DNA of 64,000 nucleotides from Synaphobranchus kaupii (lineage: Eukaryota > Chordata > Actinopteri > Anguilliformes > Synaphobranchidae). Below are positions 58,332 through 64,000 of the stretch, in pieces. The notes beneath the pieces were generated by a model. It was given only the letters and a program-made list of their open reading frames with translations, ran no database searches and was not told the DNA's origin. The stretch lies in NCBI GenBank assembly GCA_029718625.1, contig CM056381.1:57840157-57904156 (forward strand), written 5' to 3'. Positions within the stretch are counted from its first letter, which is position 1; the number at the start of each line of letters is the position of its first letter. The translations under genes and the position numbers were made by a program.

Positions 58332-58975
58332 GACATATCAGTAATCCCCAGAAAGAGCTCAGCCGCCCCCAGAATTATCTTCAGCTTCTCCTTACATCTT
58401 GACGCCTGAGATGCACAGTTAACAACCGTCGCAATAAATGCTACTAAATCAAACTTCTTAACATGAAGCACATCTGGATCAGCAACACAGCTATGAGCAC
58501 ACCCTTCCCCCTTACCACCTTCCGCTAATTCACCAGCCGGAGCCACACCCGCAACACCCGTCCGCGCTAACTCTCTGGGAAGCCTCCTCACAGCCTCCAA
58601 GTAAGAGTAATTTTGGGTAACTTTAATTTTCTGCACTTCCTGGGCCTGTTTTTGCACTCTGCAACCCCCATACGCCGCACTATGCTCACCCCCACAATTA
58701 CAAGTTCCGTAGTTCCACCATCTCCATAGACAGGAGAACGCCTGTAATTATCCCCTATTCTGAGCCCCGCCAGACACCACAACTTTCTCCACATCATGTC
58801 CCCCCAATTTACAGCAACATATCGCTTTAGCTTGCTGTTCCAAACTGGAGCAAAACACCAAAATCCTTCCATCCCTCAACCACCTCGCCGACTCAATATC
58901 ACCAATGTCCTTTGCCAAAATCGTAGACATTTTCACCGGATTCGGAAGCTGCCTATCATTTTTAAAAATGTAATT
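58328..58975 (-). pseudogene. I/Nimb-type LINE ORF1, partial
   Basis: Minus-strand frames carry an RNA-binding ORF1 end: ARWLRDGRILVFCSSLEQQA, CKLGGHDVEKVVVSG, then a CCHC-like knuckle region (GGEHSAAYGGC-like, split by a frameshift near 58690). A conserved QEVQKIKVTQNYSYLEAV segment directly precedes ORF2. It overlaps ORF2 by about four bases at 58328-58331 (ATGA-type arrangement). The 5' part is missing, with sequence similarity ending near 58975. Confidence 0.75.
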
Positions 58976-59170
58976 ATGACCTTAAATTCCGTTTCCCCTG
59001 CACGGTTACTTATGCTCGGTTCCCTTTCCCTTGACTTCGCTGTTTTGGTGCTCTGGTGTTCCCGGTTGTCGTCCCCCAACTGATGACTTAGACTTCCACA
59101 CCTCATGTTTTACTTTATTTTGTATGTGTTTTGGGTTAAATTAAATAAATGTATTTAATACATTTAATAC

Positions 59171-62067
59171 ATCGAAGAAAAATATGACCCCAGTCCGGGC
59201 CAGATGGACTGGGGAGTTTCTCCCACACAGTTAAGTGTTTCTTCAAGAAAAACAACCACGATCTTCAGAGTCTGATCAGGTTTATTGCATATGATTCAAT
59301 AAGGACATACAAAAAACCCCCGGGCTGGTCTGCGCAGACCCACACATATTCAGTCTCAGCAATCGTAAAAAGCCCCGCCCCTTTGTGAGAATTACCAGGC
59401 CTTTTATCCTGTCCTTATCTCTACCTATTTGGGGCGTAACCTCGTCTCCTCCCACTGTGCAAGTCCAACCCTCTGAAATCCTACACCTGGGGTCCCCATG
59501 CCCTTTTCTTTTTCATGGTACAACATTGACCTCTGCTGGTTTTAATTAAGCATTACATATGGCATTTATTTATACTGTAGTTTAATGAAATGCTATGATT
59601 TAATTATATAGGAACTGGCCTGGCCATGGTTTGACCATTCTAGTTCAATAAGTGATCATTACAATGATCTACTAGGTTAAAACAATAAAAGTACAATAAA
59701 GTAACAGAAATGAATACACTCAGAAACCAAAAATTAACTAAATGCATATGACACACGTAATGCAGAGACTATTGACTGAAGTTAATTTCCCCTTACATTT
59801 GAAATGCAAAATATGGAACACAATATTAGTAAGCATTAGCACTAGTTTGTGTGATACAGACAACAGCTGAGTTTCAGATTATGGAACAAAAAAATCTCTC
59901 TGGAAGTGTAGTGTAACTGTAAAATAGATAATTATACAGTTTTACAGTACAGCTCACCACATTTCCCCTTTAATCAATATAATTTCAATACTTTTATGAC
60001 AAATCTAGAAAGCACTGGTTACTTTGACACAATTATCTCCTCTAAGTCGTACAAAGCACTAGTTTTCTCTTTTACTGCCAGAAAGCACTTAATGAGTTCT
60101 TTGGGGTTAGTTTAGGGAAGTGTTTCTACAGCATACGTGAACAGTAAAGTGAAATTGAAGAGAGCAACTGTGGACCAGATCAAATTGCGGTTAATTTTCA
60201 TCTACCAATTTTGAGAACCTTTGATATAATTTACTTGTTATGCAAACTTTTACCTGTTTATATCGATCTAACAGTCTTCACAAGATATGATATATAGTAC
60301 TTGTGTTATGTTGTAGTTACTGTATTTACATACAGCCTATGGTGGCAATCAGTGATCAGTTTGTGAAAAGAACATCAGGCAGTCGACTACTGTGAGGACA
60401 CCCTGAATAGCTCTGTTGCCCTCACAGATAAAAATGAATACTTATTGCTCCCCTCAATCTGACAAACTCAAGACAAACTGTAAGTTTTATTTCCACAGAC
60501 CACTGTGTACGTGTGAATGCGTTAAGAAATATAAGCCAACATTTTCTCTAATATAATCCTTGAATGTTCACATGCACTAATTTTAAAACTTTTTCCTCTC
60601 CATCCTTGAACATATCAGACAAAAAACCCCAAGCCGGGCCTCCTGGCCTTCGAGAGGTCTGCAGCCAGAAGCATTATACTTAAAGAAGTGTGTGTGATCA
60701 TTTTGCCTATGTGCGTGTCCGTGTCCCTCTATTTTAAAGCAGAAAAATACCTATAAATGCATCTGAATAGTCTTTTGTACGAAAATGAGTGCATACTTGT
60801 GACTATATCCCATTTTGACACCATCTAGATTAGAAAGCGCCCAGGCTAGGTAACTGAAGGCCTTTTGTAAATTAATGAGCACATCTGCATGAGTATATAT
60901 CTTGTTTTTGACACTTCAGCTTGATAAGCTAGGTGGAACTTTCTGGAAGGCTGAGAGAGTCTTCTCTCGCTCAGATCCTTCCAACAGCAATTAAAAATGT
61001 GGCTGGGCCCCTGATTCCGGTGCGCGTATGTCTGCCCATGTGTCCTTGATGGTGAGTGGCCTATGTGTGAGTATATTGGCGTGTGTGTGCTGGTTCTGGT
61101 TTTGAGAGGAACATTAGACTTGTTTTGTGAACTGGCCCAAACCCCCCTATACAGAATATCATCTTTATGTAAGCGTGTCATAAGCCGGTCAAGGCGATGC
61201 CCGGAATATCATGCTTACATAAAGTCAGAACAGGGCCTTTACTCTGGCCATACAGTGGTCTGTAGTGATACACATATATATACACTGCCTGGCCAAAAAA
61301 AAAGTCGCCGTTGCACCCGTCATGCATAGTGCCCACTGTACAAACCTCTGGAGGCAGTGTTATGATCTGGGGTTGCTTCAATTGGTCAGGTCTAGGCTCA
61401 GCAACATTATGCAGCAATAAAATGAAGTCAGCTGAGTACCTGAATGCACTGAATGACCAGGTTATCCCATCAATGGGCATATTCCAGGACGACAATGCCA
61501 AGATTCATAGGGCTCAAATTGTGAAAGAGTGGTTCAGGGAGCATGAGGAATCATTTTCACACATGAATTGGCCACCAGAGTCCTGACCGTAACCCCATTG
61601 AAAGTCTTTGGGATGTGCTGGGGAAGACTTTACGTAGTGGTTCGACTCTCCCGTCGTCAATACAAGATCTCGGGCAAAAATTCTGGATGGAAATAAATGT
61701 TGTGACGTTGCATAAGGTTGTCAAAACAATGCCACGACGAATGCGCGCCGTAATCAAAGCTAAAGGTGGTCCAACAAAATATTACAATGTGCGACTTTTT
61801 TTTTGGCCAGGCAGTGTATATACAAATACTATATAATACATTGTGTATAATCAAATATAGTGGTCATATATTGCTTTTAGGCCTCTTCATTCCCTCTCAT
61901 GCATTTATCTGTAAGAATACCTGGGTGGACGATGAGGGGCACTCCCTCAATCTACCTGCCCTTACACCCTGCACAATGCCTACCAGGATTATGTAATTAC
62001 TGTTTATACCAATAATATTTAGACACATTCTGGATGATTAGTTTTCATACCAGAATTTTCTTCCACA
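59171..62067 (-). mobile_element. Inverted copy of the 2.19-kb LTR, with a nested Tc1 element
   Basis: Read on the minus strand it begins TGTGGAAGAAAATTC (62067) and ends TTTTTCTTCGAT (59171), the same ends as 21567-23753. TATA (GGATAAAAGGCC, about 59410) and AATAAA (about 59285) are conserved. A Tc1 element at 61283-61816 interrupts it; without that the LTR is about 2.36 kb, so it also has some small insertions relative to the first copy. Flanking target duplication is not exact (GATAT versus GTATT). Confidence 0.8.
61283..61816 (+). mobile_element. Tc1-like transposon, 534 bp, internally deleted
   Basis: Terminal repeats CACTGCCTGGCCAAAAAAAA and the inverse, TTTTTTTTGGCCAGGCAGTG, are flanked by TA on both sides, so the ends are certain. 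The plus-strand frame 61311-61586 holds the middle of a DDE transposase ([38 protein letters not shown] with the second Asp, and MNWPPES). The region with the last acidic residue (NPIESLWDVL) follows after a frameshift near 61580. The N-terminal DNA-binding domain is absent. It is inactive but was once mobilised into the LTR's TA repeat. Confidence 0.92.
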
Positions 62068-62138
62068 ATATCTGCTCAGTAATTTCCCTGTGTGGTCTCC
62101 CTGTTTTGTCATGGCTCTACGAGCCGGGTCATAACAAA

Positions 62139-62151
62139 TGGGGGCTCGTCC
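62139..62151 (+). other. Candidate retroviral primer binding site (tRNA-Pro type)
   Basis: TGGGGGCTCGTCC is the first 13 bases of the 18-base site used with tRNA-Pro. It sits two bases after a plausible LTR end (GTCATAACA, ending 62136). The LTR upstream is mostly replaced at 62067 by the inverted solo LTR, leaving about 70 bp of U5-like sequence. No gag frame follows within the window, so this is a remnant leader at best. Confidence 0.45.
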
Positions 62152-64000
62152 AAAACTTTCTCCATGTGTGACATTAGGTGAGGCTTAATTTGTAGCCTAT
62201 GATACTTCAGGACCATCTAGTGTCATGAGTTTTTCTTCAGTGTGATAGGTCCAGGATGGTATATGTTTAGATCCTCCTAGACCTTTGGTGAGGCTATACA
62301 GTAGCTCTGATTTGGCCTATTTTGTTTTGTGATACCTTGGTAAAGGTGTGTGTCTTAGTGTATAGTGAATGTTTCTTGCTGTTTTTTGTTTTGAGCAACC
62401 CTGGTAGGTAGGCGCCGAGTGGGCCAGTTGATCAAACTTGTTTGGTTTTCTATTGGCCCACTAATTTATTATTTTGCCTTTTCTATTTTGAGGTAATCCT
62501 GGGTGGGGATTAAGTCCCTGGTGGGGGTACGCATTTCAAAGCTTTTGGTCTCAGTCCTGTAGGCCAAAGGTTTTTGAGTTGAGCGTTTAAAGTGGCCTCG
62601 GTAGGTAGCTAGGAACCAGTGTGCTCTTTGTGTAAGAGTTAGCACTTGAACTTTCTCACTATTGGTAGTTGCATTTAATTCAGTGCGGTGTTTTATGCTT
62701 GTCACTGTGGCGGTTCTGTGATGATTGTAGTGCTACTGAGTAGTTTCTTGTTTGATAGTATTTTGGTCTTTGCTCTTTGGGCCGGGGGCATTTAGTCTTT
62801 TTTTTTTGTATTTTTTGTGATTTTACCTGGCCAAATTTAGTTAGGTTTTTCAATGTCTAATTTGCTAATGTCGTTGTTATTATTAGCCATTGTTCATGTG
62901 TGGGGGTGTTACATCCCTATGCTGCTTTGTGAGTGCGGCCCTTTAAATCTTGTGTGCTAATGAGTTTCCATTTGGCTCACCTGTCTCAATTGGAAATTGC
63001 AGACACCTGTGCTGGATTTTCCAAGTGCATAATATATTGGTGGTGTTCTCTACTCAAGATTGGTTTTGATTTTCTCTTTGTTGGTTCTCTCCACAGATGT
63101 GTTTGTTTGGGTTTTTGCATCTTACAACACTCACTATGATACCTTTCACTCATTCAAGCATATGCATACACAACTGATAACTTACAGACTTCCACGCCAC
63201 CTGTGCTAGCGTCTGCCAGTTATTTAAGCGCAGCGACTTCCTGTTTCTTTGCTTTTGTGTCTTTCTTAGCCACGTTAAGCCAGGTAACAGGTATAGGTTC
63301 AGGCGACCACTTTGCTTGTAAGCTTTGCTAAAAAGTAACGCGGGACTTGCCTGTAGGTGCACGTTTAATTATCCCTTATTAGGAGGGATATTTCTTGTTT
63401 GCACTTTCTGTTCCTTGTCTTGGTTTATCTCCTGCCCGTAACCTTTGTTACCTTTTCTCATTCTCTCCTCTTTATTTTTGCTCATTCGTTTATTGAGCTA
63501 GAGGCCTTTCCTTTTCTCCTATTTCCTGATCGAGTCTGCAAGCTTTTCGCCTACTTTTCTGGGTTGCTGTTCTTTGGCTGTACGCCGGGAGCTATTTTCC
63601 CGCTTTGTTTATTTTTCTCTGCTCATTTCGCGGAGTTCTATTCCTGTCCCCTTTAGTGGTACTCCAACCTTGATCCCCTTACGATCGCGTCTGGCCCTCT
63701 GACCCAGCCACCTCACATATGCCGTTTGTGTACTATATACAAATCCTCAGCTTTATAGGTAAGTCAGTAAAGATGCAGTTAGGTTTAGTATTGTTTAAGC
63801 AGGGTGGTAGTGTTAAAGAATGACTGTATGTCTAAGAAAAACAATATTTGTTATTTACTTACTGATTTACTCCGTGATCACAATATCTATTTATACAACA
63901 ACTTGTAGTATTGCACGTGTAGCAGCACACTGCTAACACCAAAAGAATATGGACTTTTGTGAACATAAAAAAGCAAAAAGGCATTTTTGAAACCTTTGTG
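62152..64000. other. Possible retroviral leader, then unassigned sequence
   Basis: The first several hundred bases after the primer site are G+T-rich with repeated AACCCTGGTAGGTAGG/ATCCTGGGTGGGGAT-like blocks (62397-62530) and no open frame. Further right, a short TATTTAAGCGCAG stretch near 63221 could be a TATA region, with pyrimidine-rich sequence to 63660. I recognise no protein. Confidence 0.35.

Noticed and set aside
62168..63660. Viral gag following the tRNA-Pro primer site
   Set aside because: No open frame with capsid or zinc-knuckle motifs is present in this stretch.

Overview
This window is vertebrate nuclear DNA, most likely from a ray-finned fish. The evidence is the repeat content: Tc1-like transposons with fish-type ends, hAT elements and MITEs, L2-, Rex- and I/Nimb-type LINE fragments, Ty3/gypsy (sushi-like) gag, and a BEL/Pao element. 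Coding pieces are short, broken and A+T-rich flanked, and there are no bacterial-style operons. I see no intact host protein-coding gene. Almost everything recognisable is mobile DNA, much of it inserted into other mobile DNA. The species cannot be named from the sequence.

Layout. 1-3.4 kb: no recognisable gene. 3.69-7.33 kb: three tandem copies of a ~1.21-kb unit whose right end runs into a minus-strand Ty3/gypsy gag, followed by that element's LTR (7.8-8.4 kb). 8.7-12.7 kb: a Tc1 remnant, one arm of an inverted repeat, and a plus-strand LINE endonuclease cut off by a second Tc1-like element. 14.8-19.2 kb: a 1.1-kb palindromic Tc1-type foldback element, a truncated second copy, and a TTAA-flanked non-autonomous element. 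19.4-25.2 kb: tandem arrays, L2 LINE, a 2.19-kb solo LTR with a clean 5-bp target duplication, and another LINE.

25.5-42.6 kb holds one minus-strand BEL/Pao retrotransposon (integrase, RT, then gag towards the right) split by at least four later insertions: a TTAA element that itself carries a 1.48-kb solo LTR, a ~6.6-kb composite repeat (containing a hAT element that contains a hAT MITE), a gypsy-type solo LTR, and a 1857-bp TTAA-flanked transposon. A repeat at 21.06-21.53 kb and 42.98-44.40 kb (the latter split by a 975-bp hAT) has the placement and orientation expected of the BEL element's two LTRs.

The 1857-bp transposon (40663-42519) is the most interesting object. It has long, nearly identical inverted repeats, an exact TTAA duplication, a plus-strand THAP zinc-finger exon with a good splice donor, and a minus-strand ORF with an acidic N-terminus and a Trp/Cys cluster like the cytoplasmic ballast domain of the P2X7 receptor. 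THAP plus TTAA points to the Kolobok superfamily. A ballast-type domain carried inside such an element would bear on how that domain spread through animal genomes.

44.4-64 kb: L2/Rex LINE, a hAT transposase relic, a G+C-rich minisatellite, an I/Nimb-type LINE with ORF1 and ORF2 broken by a 2045-bp insertion containing 46-bp repeats, an inverted copy of the 2.19-kb LTR interrupted by a 534-bp Tc1 element, and a tRNA-Pro-type primer binding site. All calls are by reading; no alignment or database search was run.
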